From Massilia antarctica (lineage in GTDB: Bacteria; Pseudomonadota; Gammaproteobacteria; Burkholderiales; Burkholderiaceae_D), in assembly GCF_015689335.1 (NCBI RefSeq), contig NZ_CP065053.1:496001-560000 (forward strand): DNA of 64,000 nucleotides. The letters run 5' to 3'. Both the position numbers and the translations under genes were made by a program. Every line of letters begins with the position of its first letter. Position 1 is the stretch's first letter. This document shows positions 19,792 to 28,732 of the stretch, in pieces. The notes under the pieces are model-generated. The model was given only the letters and a program-made list of their open reading frames with translations, was not told the DNA's origin and made no database searches.

Positions 19792-20606
19792 GCATGCGGC
19801 CGGATGCGCTCATTTCCGTCATCGTCGCCACCTACAACCGGCCGGATGCGCTCGAAGCGGTGATCGAAGCCTGCTTCGCGCAGAGCGACCGCCATTTCGA
19901 GATCATCATCGCCGACGATGGCTCGGGCGAGCCGACCCAGGCCTGCATCGCGCGCCTGCAACAGCGCGCGCCGGTGCCGCTGCGCCACGCGTGGCAGCCG
20001 GACCAGGGCTTTCGCCTGGCGATGGCGCGCAACCAGGGCATCCTGGCCTCGCACGGCGAATACATTGTGCTGCTCGACGGCGACTGCATTCCCCAGCGCG
20101 ATTTCATTGCGCGCCACCGCGCGCTGGCGCAACCGGGTTTCATGGTCACCGGCAGCCGCATCCTGCTCGATGAAGCGTTCACCCAGCGCGTGCTGGCCGA
20201 GCGGCGCGACCTGCACGCGCTCGGGCTGGGCGAGAAGCTGGCGCTGCGCGCGCGCGGCCATATCAACAAGGTGCTGCAGCTGCTGTTCAAATTGCCGGAC
20301 CTGGGCCGGGCGCAGAAGCGCTTTACCTGGCGCCGCATCAAGGGCTGCAACATGGCGGCCTGGCGCGCCGATATCGAGGCGGTCAACGGCTTTGACGAGA
20401 GCTTCGAGGGTTGGGGCCACGAAGATGCCGACTTCGTGGTGCGCCTGTTTAACGCCGGGGTCCAGCGCAAGGATGGCGCTTTTGCCACGGAAGTGTTTCA
20501 TCTCTGGCACCGCGAGAATGCGCGCGACGAAGCGTCGAGCAACCGCGCGCTGGTGCGCCGGCGCGCCGACGAGCGCACCGTGCGCGCCGCGCGCGGGCTG
20601 GCCTGA
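19788..20606 (+). CDS. Family 2 glycosyltransferase (LPS core), copy 1
   Basis: A GT-A fold enzyme of 272 residues. The N-terminus has SVIVATYNRPDALEAVIEA, then a nucleotide-sugar binding IIIADDGS and the metal-binding LLDGDCIPQRDF. The C-terminal half contains GFDESFEGWGHEDADFVVRL, a Glyco_transf_7C-like galactosyltransferase motif with the catalytic E/D pair, then GAFATEVFHLWH. Donor and acceptor are unknown. The ATG at 19788 overlaps the ligase stop. It is closely similar to the next gene, pointing to a tandem duplication. Confidence 0.88.
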   Translation: MSMRPDALISVIVATYNRPDALEAVIEACFAQSDRHFEIIIADDGSGEPTQACIARLQQRAPVPLRHAWQPDQGFRLAMARNQGILASHGEYIVLLDGDCIPQRDFIARHRALAQPGFMVTGSRILLDEAFTQRVLAERRDLHALGLGEKLALRARGHINKVLQLLFKLPDLGRAQKRFTWRRIKGCNMAAWRADIEAVNGFDESFEGWGHEDADFVVRLFNAGVQRKDGAFATEVFHLWHRENARDEASSNRALVRRRADERTVRAARGLA

Positions 20607-20637
20607 AGCCGGATCGCCCCGGCGGCGCGCAATAGGC

Positions 20638-20665
20638 TGGACTGGCCGTGGCGGGCACGTATAAT
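20638..20665 (+). promoter_or_regulatory. Putative sigma-70 promoter between the two paralogous glycosyltransferases
   Basis: A perfect TATAAT at 20660-20665 is preceded 16 bp upstream by TGGACT (20638-20643, four matches to TTGACA). It lies about 40 bp ahead of the second glycosyltransferase start, so copies 1 and 2 may be expressed separately. Confidence 0.5.
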
Positions 20666-20702
20666 ACATACATACCGAACGACGCTTTACCGGGAATCCA
20701 TC

Positions 20703-21518
20703 GTGTTACGCCCTACCACCATTTCACTGATCGTCAGCACCTACAACCGGCCCGACGCGCTGGAAGCGGTGCTGCGCGCCTGCCTGGCGCAGGATGACGA
20801 CGATTATGAAATCATCGTCACCGACGACGGTTCGGCCGACACGACGCGCCAGTGCATCGAGCGCATCGCGGCCGGCACCCGGCGCCGCCTGATCCATGTG
20901 TGGCAGCCGGACGATGGTTTCCGCCTGTCGCGCGCGCGCAACCAGGGCGTGCTGGCCGCGCGCGGCGATTACGTGGTGTTCCTCGACGGCGACTGCGTGC
21001 CGCGCAAGGATTTCATCTCGAGCCACCGGCGCCTGGCGCAGCCGGGCTGCATGATCACCGGCAGCCGCGTGCTGCTGTGTCCCGACTTCACCCGCGCCAC
21101 CCTGGCCGAGCGGCGCGACCTGCAGGCGGTGGGGCTGGACTCGTGGTGGCGTGCCTGGCGCGCCGGGAACATCCAGAAAATCCTGCAACTGGCGATCCGC
21201 CTGCCGGACCTGGGACGGGTGCGCAACGGCTTTACGATGCGCCGCATCAAGGGATGCAACATGAGCGCCTGGCGCAGCGACATCGAGCGCGTGAACGGCT
21301 TCGACGAATCGTTCTGCGGCTGGGGCCATGAGGATGCCGACTTCGTGGTGCGCCTGTTTAACGCCGGCGTGCGGCGCAAGGATGGCGCTTTCGCGACCGA
21401 GGTGTTCCACCTGTGGCACAAGGAGCGCGAACGCGACCAGGCCGCCCATCACGACCGGCTGGTGCACGAGAGCCAGGTCAACAAAGTCATTCGCGCGCCG
21501 GTCGGGCTGACGCGCTAG
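20703..21518 (+). CDS. Family 2 glycosyltransferase (LPS core), copy 2
   Basis: The 271-residue product repeats the layout of the preceding gene: SLIVSTYNRPDALEAVLRA, IIVTDDGSADTT, VFLDGDCVPRKDF and GFDESFCGWGHEDADFVVRL, then GAFATEVFHLWHKE. Long stretches are identical to copy 1, especially the C-terminal Glyco_transf_7C region, while the middle that usually contacts the acceptor differs (QAVGLDSWWRAWRAG against HALGLGEKLALRARG). The start appears to be the GTG at 20703. Likely both act on the LPS outer core with different acceptor positions; this is inference. Confidence 0.88.
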   Translation: MLRPTTISLIVSTYNRPDALEAVLRACLAQDDDDYEIIVTDDGSADTTRQCIERIAAGTRRRLIHVWQPDDGFRLSRARNQGVLAARGDYVVFLDGDCVPRKDFISSHRRLAQPGCMITGSRVLLCPDFTRATLAERRDLQAVGLDSWWRAWRAGNIQKILQLAIRLPDLGRVRNGFTMRRIKGCNMSAWRSDIERVNGFDESFCGWGHEDADFVVRLFNAGVRRKDGAFATEVFHLWHKERERDQAAHHDRLVHESQVNKVIRAPVGLTR

Positions 21519-21529
21519 AACGCTCGCCC

Positions 21530-22633
21530 ATGATCCCGCACGCCCCGGCGCGCCAGCCGCTGCTGAGCATCATCGTCCCCGCCTACAATGTGCAGCATTA
21601 CATCGGGCAGTGCCTCGATTCGGTGCTGGACCAGATGGGCGCCGGCCATGAACTGATCATCATCGATGACGGCTCGTCCGACGCCACCCTGGCGCGCATC
21701 CGCGCGCAGCTGGCCGCGCGTCCCGGGGTCGCCTCGCAGGTGCTGGCGCAGGATAACCAGGGCATCGCGGTGGCGCGCAATAACGGCCTGGCCGCCGCGC
21801 GCGGCGAGTACATCGTCTTCGTCGACAGCGACGACCGGCTGCTGGCCGGTTCGCTGGCGGCGCTCGAACAAGCCATCGCCGCACACCATCCGGACGTCAT
21901 CGCCTGCGACTTCCGGGTGTGGTTTCCGGACCAGGAAGCCAAGTCGAACCGGGTCAGCATGCGCTATCCGCCCGGGCTGCTGCGCGACCAGGCCACCATC
22001 CTCAATACCTTCTTTGCCGACCGCCAGATGTACGTGTGGGCCAATGTCTTCAGGCGCGCCATCTACCAGCAGCTGGAGATGCCTGTGTTTCCGCCCGGCC
22101 GCGTGTTCGAGGACATGTCGACCCTGCCGCGGCTACTCAGCCAGTGCGCCAGCCTGGTGTACCTGCCGCATGCAATCATCGATTACCGCCAGCATGCGGC
22201 CAGCATCACCAAGCTCATTTCGGAAAAGTGGTGCATGGACCTGGCGGCCGCGCTGTCGGTGGCGCGCAAGCATCTGGACCTGCGCGGGGTGGACGAATCG
22301 GTGAAGACGCACTTCGATATCGCGGCCGCGCATTTGTATATCGGCGTGGTCAAGGATTCGTACGAGCTGCCGCGCGCGGTCGGACGCCGCGTGCGCGCGC
22401 GCATCAAGCCGATCTTCGTCGAGAGCCTGTACGGCCATTGCGCCAGCATGCTGGCGGCGGTGCAGGGGGCGCAGACCGTCTCGTACGACAGGACCCATGA
22501 CGCGCGCACCATCCGCCAGGTGGAACGCGCGCTGGCGGGCAGCCTGGTGTTCCGGGTGCGGCAAACGGCCAGCCGCAAGATCAAGCTGTGGAGGCGGCTG
22601 CGCCGCCACCGCAAGCTGTTGCTGGGGGCTTAG
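21530..22633 (+). CDS. Family 2 glycosyltransferase (EpsJ/WcaA-like)
   Basis: A 367-residue GT2 enzyme starting LLSIIVPAYNVQHYIGQCLD, with LIIIDDGSSDATL for nucleotide binding and YIVFVDSDDRLL as the DxD metal site. The C-terminal extension (FADRQMYVWANVFRRAIYQ, then VFEDMSTLPRLL with a conserved E-D) is typical of EpsJ- or WcaA-like enzymes of polysaccharide pathways. It starts 11 bp after copy 2, with the frame open upstream but without family similarity. It ends the plus-strand LPS run and is convergent with dnaE, the stops being only about 15 bp apart around a TAGCTCAGT direct repeat. Confidence 0.87.
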   Translation: MIPHAPARQPLLSIIVPAYNVQHYIGQCLDSVLDQMGAGHELIIIDDGSSDATLARIRAQLAARPGVASQVLAQDNQGIAVARNNGLAAARGEYIVFVDSDDRLLAGSLAALEQAIAAHHPDVIACDFRVWFPDQEAKSNRVSMRYPPGLLRDQATILNTFFADRQMYVWANVFRRAIYQQLEMPVFPPGRVFEDMSTLPRLLSQCASLVYLPHAIIDYRQHAASITKLISEKWCMDLAAALSVARKHLDLRGVDESVKTHFDIAAAHLYIGVVKDSYELPRAVGRRVRARIKPIFVESLYGHCASMLAAVQGAQTVSYDRTHDARTIRQVERALAGSLVFRVRQTASRKIKLWRRLRRHRKLLLGA

Positions 22634-22647
22634 CTCAGTTAGCTCAG

Positions 22648-25600
22648 TTAGTATTCCACCGCGACTTCGCGCGCGCCCAGCACCTGTTCCAGGGCCAGGG
22701 TCAGCGCGTCCGAGGGCGCCACCCGCCAGTCGTCGCCGAACTGCAAGGTGCAATCGACGCCCTGCGGCTTGACCCGCATCGCCACCGGCAGGCCGCTCAT
22801 GGCGCGGTGCGGCTGCAGCACCTCGGCGATCTTCGAGGACGCCACCCGCGACGGCAGGTACAGCCCGAGCTGGCGCCCGTACTGCACGCGCGCCGACGTC
22901 AGGTCGAACACCTTCTCGGCCGTGATGCGCAGGCCGCCGTTGAAGCGGTCTTCCGACACCTTGCCCACCACCGCCAGGAATTCGTCTTCCTTGAAGATGT
23001 TCTTGTTCGACTCGACCACTTCGCTGTACACCGTCACTTCGACCGTGCCGCTCTTGTCGTCGAGCGAGACGATCAGGATCTTGCCGCGCTGGGTCATCTG
23101 GGTGCGCACGCCGGTGATCACGCCGCACATCATGCGCGGCTCGCGCGACGGTTCCAGGTCGGTCAGCTTGGTGCGCGCGAAGCGGCGCGCCTCGGTCGCG
23201 AACGAATCGAACATATGGCCCGACAAATAGAAGCCGAGCGCGGTCTTTTCCTCGGACAGCTTCTGGCGGTCGGTCCACGGGGTCGCCTTCACGTACTCGG
23301 GCGGCGCCACCAGGTCGCTGTCGTCGCCGCCGAACAGGCTGACCTGGTTGACCGAGGCCGAGGCCTGGTCGGCCACTTCGACCGCGAACGGCACCGACGC
23401 CAGCAGGATCGCGCGGTCGACCTTGAAGCAGTCGAAGGCGCCGCTGCGGATCAGGGACTCGATGGTGCGGCGGTTGATCTGCTTGCGGTCTACCCGCTTG
23501 CAGAAATCGAACAGGTCGGTGAACGGCCCGCCGCTGGTGCGCGCGGCGATGATCGCTTCGATGGCCGACTGGCCCGAGCCCTTGACCGCGCCCAGGCCGT
23601 AGCGGATGTTGGTCACTCTCTTGCCGGTGACGGACGGCGGCGGGCCTTCCGGCATGAAGCGGTAGTCGGAATGGTTGATATCGGGCGGCAGCAAGGTGAG
23701 GCCGCACACGTCCAGCGAATCCTCGACCAGGATCTTGATCTTGTCGGTGTCGTCCATCGCCAAAGACAAGTTGGCCGCCATGAAGGCGGCGGTGTGATGC
23801 GCCTTGAGATAGGCGGTATGGTAGGACAGCAGCGCGTAGGCGGCGGCGTGCGACTTGTTAAAGCCGTAGCCCGCGAATTTTTCCATCAGGTCGAAAATCT
23901 CGTCGGCCTTTTCGGCCGTCAAGCCATCCTTGGCGGCGCCGGCGCGGAAAATCTCGCGGTGCTCGGCCATCTCTTCGGCCTTCTTTTTACCCATCGCGCG
24001 GCGCAGCATGTCGGCGCCGCCGAGCGAATAGCCGCCGACGATCTGCGCCATCTGCATCACCTGCTCCTGATACACCATGATGCCGTAGGTTTCGGACAAA
24101 ATCGATTCGGTGCGCGGATCGGGGTAATCGAAACGTTCGCCGTGCTTGCGCTTGCAGAAGTCGGGAATCAGGTCCATCGGGCCCGGACGGTACAGCGCGA
24201 CGAGGGCGATGATGTCCTCGAAACGGTCGGGGCGCGCGTCCTTGAGCATGCCCTGCATGCCGCGCGACTCCAGCTGGAACACCGCGACCGTCTTGGCCTT
24301 GGTCAGCAACTCGTAGGAAGCCTTGTCGTTGAGCGGCAGCTTCTCCAACGCGAAGTCGGCGTTGGCCGCCGGGTCGAGCTGCTTGATGTAGCGCACCGCG
24401 CGGTCGAGAATGGTGAGCGTGGTCAGGCCCAAAAAGTCGAACTTGACCAGGCCCACGGCCTCCACGTCATCCTTGTCGTACTGCGAGACCACGCCCGAGT
24501 CGCCGCCCTGGGTGTACAGCGGGCAGAAGTCGGTCAGCTTGCCCGGGGCGATCAGCACCCCGCCGGCGTGCATGCCAATGTTGCGGGCGATGCCTTCGAC
24601 CTGCTGCGCCAGCGCCAGCAGCTGCTTGACCTCGTCCTCGTTCTCCAGACGCTCCTTGAGCATCGGTTCTTCTTCGATGGCGTCGGCGATGGTCACAGGC
24701 TTACCCGGCTTGAACGGGATCAGCTTGGAGATGCCGTCGCAAAAATTGTAGCCGAAATCGAGCACGCGGCCGACGTCGCGGATCGCGCCCTTGGCCGCCA
24801 TGGTACCGAAGGTGGCGATCTGCGAGACCGCTTCCTTGCCGTACAAATCCTTCACGTGCTGGATGACCCTGTCGCGCCCTTCCTGGCAAAAGTCGATGTC
24901 GAAGTCGGGCATCGAAACGCGTTCGGGATTGAGGAAGCGCTCGAACAGCAGGTTGTATTGCAGGGGATCGAGATCGGTGATCAGGAGCGAATACGCGACC
25001 AGGGAACCGGCGCCCGAACCGCGGCCCGGGCCGACCGGCACGCCGTTTTCCTTGGCCCACTTGATGAATTCGGCCACGATCAGGAAGTAGCCGGGGAACT
25101 TCATGTTGCAGATGGTATCGGTCTCGAATTTCAGGCGCGCGTCGTAGCGCGGGCGCGCCGCTTCGCGCTTGACCGGGTCCGGATACAGATGGATCAGGCG
25201 CTGCTCCAGGCCGGCCTGGGATTCGGCGACCAGGAATTCATCGATGCTCATGCCGGGCGGGGTCGGGAAGTCCGGCAGCTGCGGCTTGCCCAGGGTGAGC
25301 ACGACGTTGCAGCGCTTGGCGATTTCGACCGAGTTGGCCAGCGCGGCCGGCATGTCGGCGAACAGCTCGGCCATCTCGGCCTGCGACTTGAAGCGCATTT
25401 CTTCGTTGAAGCGCTTGACCCGCTTGGCGTTGGCCAGCATTTCGCCTTCGGCGATGCAGGTGCGCGCTTCGTGGGCGACGAATTCCTCGGCCGACAGGAA
25501 CTGGACCGGATGGGTGGCGACCACCGGCAAGCCCAGTTTGGCGGCCAGCGCGACGGCATGGCGCACCTGGGCTTCCTGGTTGGGCTGGCCGGCGCGCTGC

Positions 25601-26202
25601 ACTTCGATGTAGAAATGGCCGGGGAAGACCGCGGCCCAGCGCTGGGCGCAGCGCTCGGCCAGCGCCAGGTTGCCGTTTTCGATGGCGGTGCCGACGTCGC
25701 CGAAGTGGGCGCCGGAGAGCACGATGAGGCCATTGGCCTGGTTTTCGCCGGGCGACAGGGACGATTCGCTGGCGGCGAGCGCATCGAGCCACTCGGGACG
25801 GATTTCGGCGCGGCCCTTGTGCTGGTTGCTCAGCCAGGCCTTGGACAGCAGTTCGCACAGCTGCAGGTAGCCCATGCGGTTCTTGGCCAGCAGCAGCAGG
25901 CGCGAGGGCTTGTCGCGGTTGTCATCGTTGCTGATCCAGGCGTCCACGCCGATGACCGGCTTGATGCCCTTGCCGCGCGCCGATTTGTAGAACTTGACCA
26001 TGCCGAACAGATTGGCCAGGTCGGTGATGGCCAGCGCCGGCTGCTTGTCCTTGGCGGCGGCGGCGACAATGTCGTCGATGCGCACCAGGCCGTCGACGAT
26101 GGAGTATTCGGAGTGCACACGCAGGTGAACGAAAGCCGGTGCGGCCGGCTTGGCTGGCGCGGCGAGCGTGGCGCTCCCGGCTTCGATGACATCCATACTC
26201 AT
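22648..26202 (-). CDS. dnaE: DNA polymerase III subunit alpha
   Basis: The replicative polymerase subunit, 1,184 residues. The N-terminal PHP domain has FVHLRVHSEYSIVDGLVRID. The polymerase core holds the catalytic aspartates in MPDFDIDFCQEGRDRVI, then the fingers and the YGFNKSHAAAYALLSYHTAYLKAH segment, the helix-hairpin-helix region and a C-terminal OB-fold (GVITGVRTQMTQRGKILIVSL). The frame is open to 26367, but the family similarity begins just after the paired ATGs at 26202 and 26196, with AGGCGA upstream, so 26202 was chosen. Confidence 0.95.
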   Translation of the reverse strand: MSMDVIEAGSATLAAPAKPAAPAFVHLRVHSEYSIVDGLVRIDDIVAAAAKDKQPALAITDLANLFGMVKFYKSARGKGIKPVIGVDAWISNDDNRDKPSRLLLLAKNRMGYLQLCELLSKAWLSNQHKGRAEIRPEWLDALAASESSLSPGENQANGLIVLSGAHFGDVGTAIENGNLALAERCAQRWAAVFPGHFYIEVQRAGQPNQEAQVRHAVALAAKLGLPVVATHPVQFLSAEEFVAHEARTCIAEGEMLANAKRVKRFNEEMRFKSQAEMAELFADMPAALANSVEIAKRCNVVLTLGKPQLPDFPTPPGMSIDEFLVAESQAGLEQRLIHLYPDPVKREAARPRYDARLKFETDTICNMKFPGYFLIVAEFIKWAKENGVPVGPGRGSGAGSLVAYSLLITDLDPLQYNLLFERFLNPERVSMPDFDIDFCQEGRDRVIQHVKDLYGKEAVSQIATFGTMAAKGAIRDVGRVLDFGYNFCDGISKLIPFKPGKPVTIADAIEEEPMLKERLENEDEVKQLLALAQQVEGIARNIGMHAGGVLIAPGKLTDFCPLYTQGGDSGVVSQYDKDDVEAVGLVKFDFLGLTTLTILDRAVRYIKQLDPAANADFALEKLPLNDKASYELLTKAKTVAVFQLESRGMQGMLKDARPDRFEDIIALVALYRPGPMDLIPDFCKRKHGERFDYPDPRTESILSETYGIMVYQEQVMQMAQIVGGYSLGGADMLRRAMGKKKAEEMAEHREIFRAGAAKDGLTAEKADEIFDLMEKFAGYGFNKSHAAAYALLSYHTAYLKAHHTAAFMAANLSLAMDDTDKIKILVEDSLDVCGLTLLPPDINHSDYRFMPEGPPPSVTGKRVTNIRYGLGAVKGSGQSAIEAIIAARTSGGPFTDLFDFCKRVDRKQINRRTIESLIRSGAFDCFKVDRAILLASVPFAVEVADQASASVNQVSLFGGDDSDLVAPPEYVKATPWTDRQKLSEEKTALGFYLSGHMFDSFATEARRFARTKLTDLEPSREPRMMCGVITGVRTQMTQRGKILIVSLDDKSGTVEVTVYSEVVESNKNIFKEDEFLAVVGKVSEDRFNGGLRITAEKVFDLTSARVQYGRQLGLYLPSRVASSKIAEVLQPHRAMSGLPVAMRVKPQGVDCTLQFGDDWRVAPSDALTLALEQVLGAREVAVEY

Positions 26203-26394
26203 TGTGTGTTTCGCCTGCTGTGCAAAGAGTGCTATTTTACCGCGTCGGCGCAGTCGCGCCCATGTCGGCTCCCATCCCGGCGCAGCGCCCAGGGCGCTTG
26301 CGGCGCTCGCCGGCGCCATCCTGGCCGGGAATGGCAGCGCCCGGGCCGCGTGGCCAAGCGCCGACACACTTGCACAAAAGAAACTACCAGCCCA

Positions 26395-28674
26395 TCATAC
26401 CTCGCAAAAGGTGGAGCGTTGCTGCACGCCGATGGACTCGCCCGTGTTCGGATCGAGGGACACGGGGGACTCAACGGCGCTGCCCGGCTGGCCGCTCAGC
26501 AGGGTGGCGACGCTGCCCTGGCTCAAGGCACCGCGAAAGATGCAAAAGTCGGCGATCTTGCCGTTAAAGTAAGGATCGCTCTCGTACTGCGAGCGGCCGA
26601 TCCAGTTCTGGCTGGTGGCGCCCAGCCTGAATGGCGCGTGCCGGATATCCGGATTGCTGCCGACCGGGGCGCCGTTGACATACAGGGTGCCGGTCCTGCC
26701 GGACAAGGTCACCGCCACGTGCACCCATTGCCCGGTGGGCAGGGCCGCCGTGCCTGAGATGGTTTGTTCGCCGATGCCGTGGTTGGTGGTAACGGCAAAG
26801 CGCATCAGACCGTCGTTGGCGCATGGGGTGAGCATCATGTAATGCATCGTTCCCAGGCCGAAGTCGAACACCCGCGCCCAGTTGCGCCCGCCGTCCCAGT
26901 AGACCCAGGCCGCGATGGTGAAATCGGACAGGTCGGCCAGCGCATCCTGCGGCAGGCTGAGATAGTCGTCGACGCCGTCGAAGGCCAGGGCCCTGGCGCC
27001 GCTGCGCCCGGCAACCCAGGCCGGTCCGTTGACCAGGCTGGCGTTGCGGCCGTTGCCGCTGCTGTCGGTCGCCGTGGTGCCCGTTGTCTGGTTCATGGGG
27101 AGGCGGGTATGCGCGTGCACCCCGGCATAGCCCTTCGCTTCGCCCGAGGCGGCGCTCTCGCCGGCCGGGCCCTGGGCCGTCACGACATAGTAGTAGACGC
27201 CGCTGGCCAGCTCGCTGTCGGTGTAGCTGAGCAGATCGGTGATGCCGCTCTTGACCGTCGTGTACGGGCCGCCGCGCACGGTGGCGCGCTTGACCGTGTA
27301 GCTGGACGCGCCGGCACTGCCCCACCACGACAGGACCATCTGGCGCCCGCTCCAAATGGCGCTCAGTCCGCTTGGCGCGGCGCCCGGCTTGACCGGATCG
27401 CGGCTGAAGGTCAGGGTGCCGAAACCGAGCTGGTCGCCATTGTTGCCGTCGCCTTCCGGGCCGAGCAGTTTTGCCATCATGGCGGTATAGGGCGCGGCCA
27501 GGCCCTTGCGGTTGACGTAGTGGTTGTGGATCAGTTCCCACACCGGACGATGGTGGCCCTGCGCCCCCAGCGCCAGGCTGGCCGTGAAGTAGTGGCTGTT
27601 CCTGTAGCTCGCGAAGGGCACGCCATAAAAGGCGCCCGTGGCATCCTGCAGATTCGATTTGGCCACATATTCGGCGCCGGCCAGGAAGCGGTTGTTGTCG
27701 TAGCCATACAGGTCGTCGCCCTGGTTCCAGGCCATTTCGCAGAACACGCTGGCCAGGCCGATGCCCAGGGTGCAATGGCCCTGGTCCCTTCCGCTTTCCT
27801 GCCATTGTCCGAGGTAGCCTGGATGAAGGTAGTAGACGGCCTGGCTGCTGGCGCCGTTTTCGGTTCCGCTCTTGTAGTAGCCGAGCGCTTCGTCGTAGAT
27901 GTCCGGGCGGTCGCACAGCACGCCGATGGCCAGCATCGACGCCAGGTTGCACTGATCCCAGTTGGCCCAGTAGTTGGTGATCTTGGCGCCGTTGTGATTG
28001 ACCAGGAAGCGGTGGTTCGCCTCATAGAAGACGTTGAGCATCAAGGCCTGGAAGCGGGCCAGGTCGGGCGCCGCCCAGCCCGGATAAGTGCGCATGATCT
28101 CGGCGGCGTTGGCCCACTGGTAGCCATAGATGCCGGCGGCCAGGGCCGCGTTGGTGTCGCCATTGATGGCCGTCATGGTGGACGACCAGGCGTTCAGGAA
28201 GACCACCGCCAGGTCGGCGTAGTCCTTGTTGCCGGTGACCTTCCAGCGCAGCGCCAGCTGGTAGGTGCGGGCGATGTCGATGTACATCTGGGCAAAGTTC
28301 TCTCCGGGACCGCCGCGGATCACCGTCTGCAGCGCACGCGGCCTGGCGCCGAGCTGGGCGCGGCCATTCGACGTGAGCCTGGCGAAGCCGCTGGCCCAGG
28401 GCTGGGCGTTTTCCGCGACCTTGGTACGCATGCGTGTGAAATCGTCTTGCGTGTGCAGCAAGCCCGGATGGACGAAGCGGCGGGCACCGACGGCCGCCTG
28501 CTGGCCCGTCATGCTGCCCATCGCCGCGGCGCTCGCCGCAGGCAGGGGCGGATCGACTTTGTCGCCGCCACCGCAACCGGCCAGTCCGAGCGGGCCGAGG
28601 GTGGCAAGCCCGACGCCGCTTGCGCAAACCGACCTGCGTTTCAGGGAGAATTTCTGCTCATCATTGGTTGGCAT
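26395..28674 (-). CDS. Secreted lyase-like lipoprotein with Fn3 and LamG domains, copy 1
   Basis: A 759-residue exported protein. The leader KRRSVCASGVGLATLG with lipobox LAGC suggests a Tat-exported lipoprotein. Residues about 65-440 form an (alpha/alpha) domain like the alginate lyase superfamily (GIYGYQWANAAEIMRTY, YWANWDQCNLASMLAIGVLC). An Fn3-like domain (APSGLSAIWSGRQMVLSWWG) comes next, and then a C-terminal LamG jellyroll (FDGVDDYLSLPQDALADLSD to NWIGRSQYESDPYFNGKI). The likely role is cutting or binding an acidic polysaccharide at the cell surface; the substrate is unknown. A near-identical paralogue lies immediately upstream on the same strand. Confidence 0.8.
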   Translation of the reverse strand: MPTNDEQKFSLKRRSVCASGVGLATLGPLGLAGCGGGDKVDPPLPAASAAAMGSMTGQQAAVGARRFVHPGLLHTQDDFTRMRTKVAENAQPWASGFARLTSNGRAQLGARPRALQTVIRGGPGENFAQMYIDIARTYQLALRWKVTGNKDYADLAVVFLNAWSSTMTAINGDTNAALAAGIYGYQWANAAEIMRTYPGWAAPDLARFQALMLNVFYEANHRFLVNHNGAKITNYWANWDQCNLASMLAIGVLCDRPDIYDEALGYYKSGTENGASSQAVYYLHPGYLGQWQESGRDQGHCTLGIGLASVFCEMAWNQGDDLYGYDNNRFLAGAEYVAKSNLQDATGAFYGVPFASYRNSHYFTASLALGAQGHHRPVWELIHNHYVNRKGLAAPYTAMMAKLLGPEGDGNNGDQLGFGTLTFSRDPVKPGAAPSGLSAIWSGRQMVLSWWGSAGASSYTVKRATVRGGPYTTVKSGITDLLSYTDSELASGVYYYVVTAQGPAGESAASGEAKGYAGVHAHTRLPMNQTTGTTATDSSGNGRNASLVNGPAWVAGRSGARALAFDGVDDYLSLPQDALADLSDFTIAAWVYWDGGRNWARVFDFGLGTMHYMMLTPCANDGLMRFAVTTNHGIGEQTISGTAALPTGQWVHVAVTLSGRTGTLYVNGAPVGSNPDIRHAPFRLGATSQNWIGRSQYESDPYFNGKIADFCIFRGALSQGSVATLLSGQPGSAVESPVSLDPNTGESIGVQQRSTFCEV

Positions 28675-28732
28675 CGGGTTCCTTCAAAAAATAAGTCGGG
28701 GGACGCCGGGTTCGGCGAGGATGGCGCTGTCC

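Noticed and set aside
22630..22652. TAGCTCAGT direct repeat considered as a tRNA-like fragment (D-arm TAGCTCAGTTGG)
   Set aside because: Only the short repeated GCTCAGTTAG string is present. There is no acceptor stem, anticodon arm or T-arm around it, and both sides are coding ends.
22588..26757. A 1,389-codon plus-strand frame opposite dnaE
   Set aside because: It is an antisense shadow of dnaE in GC-rich DNA. The dnaE frame has full family motifs.
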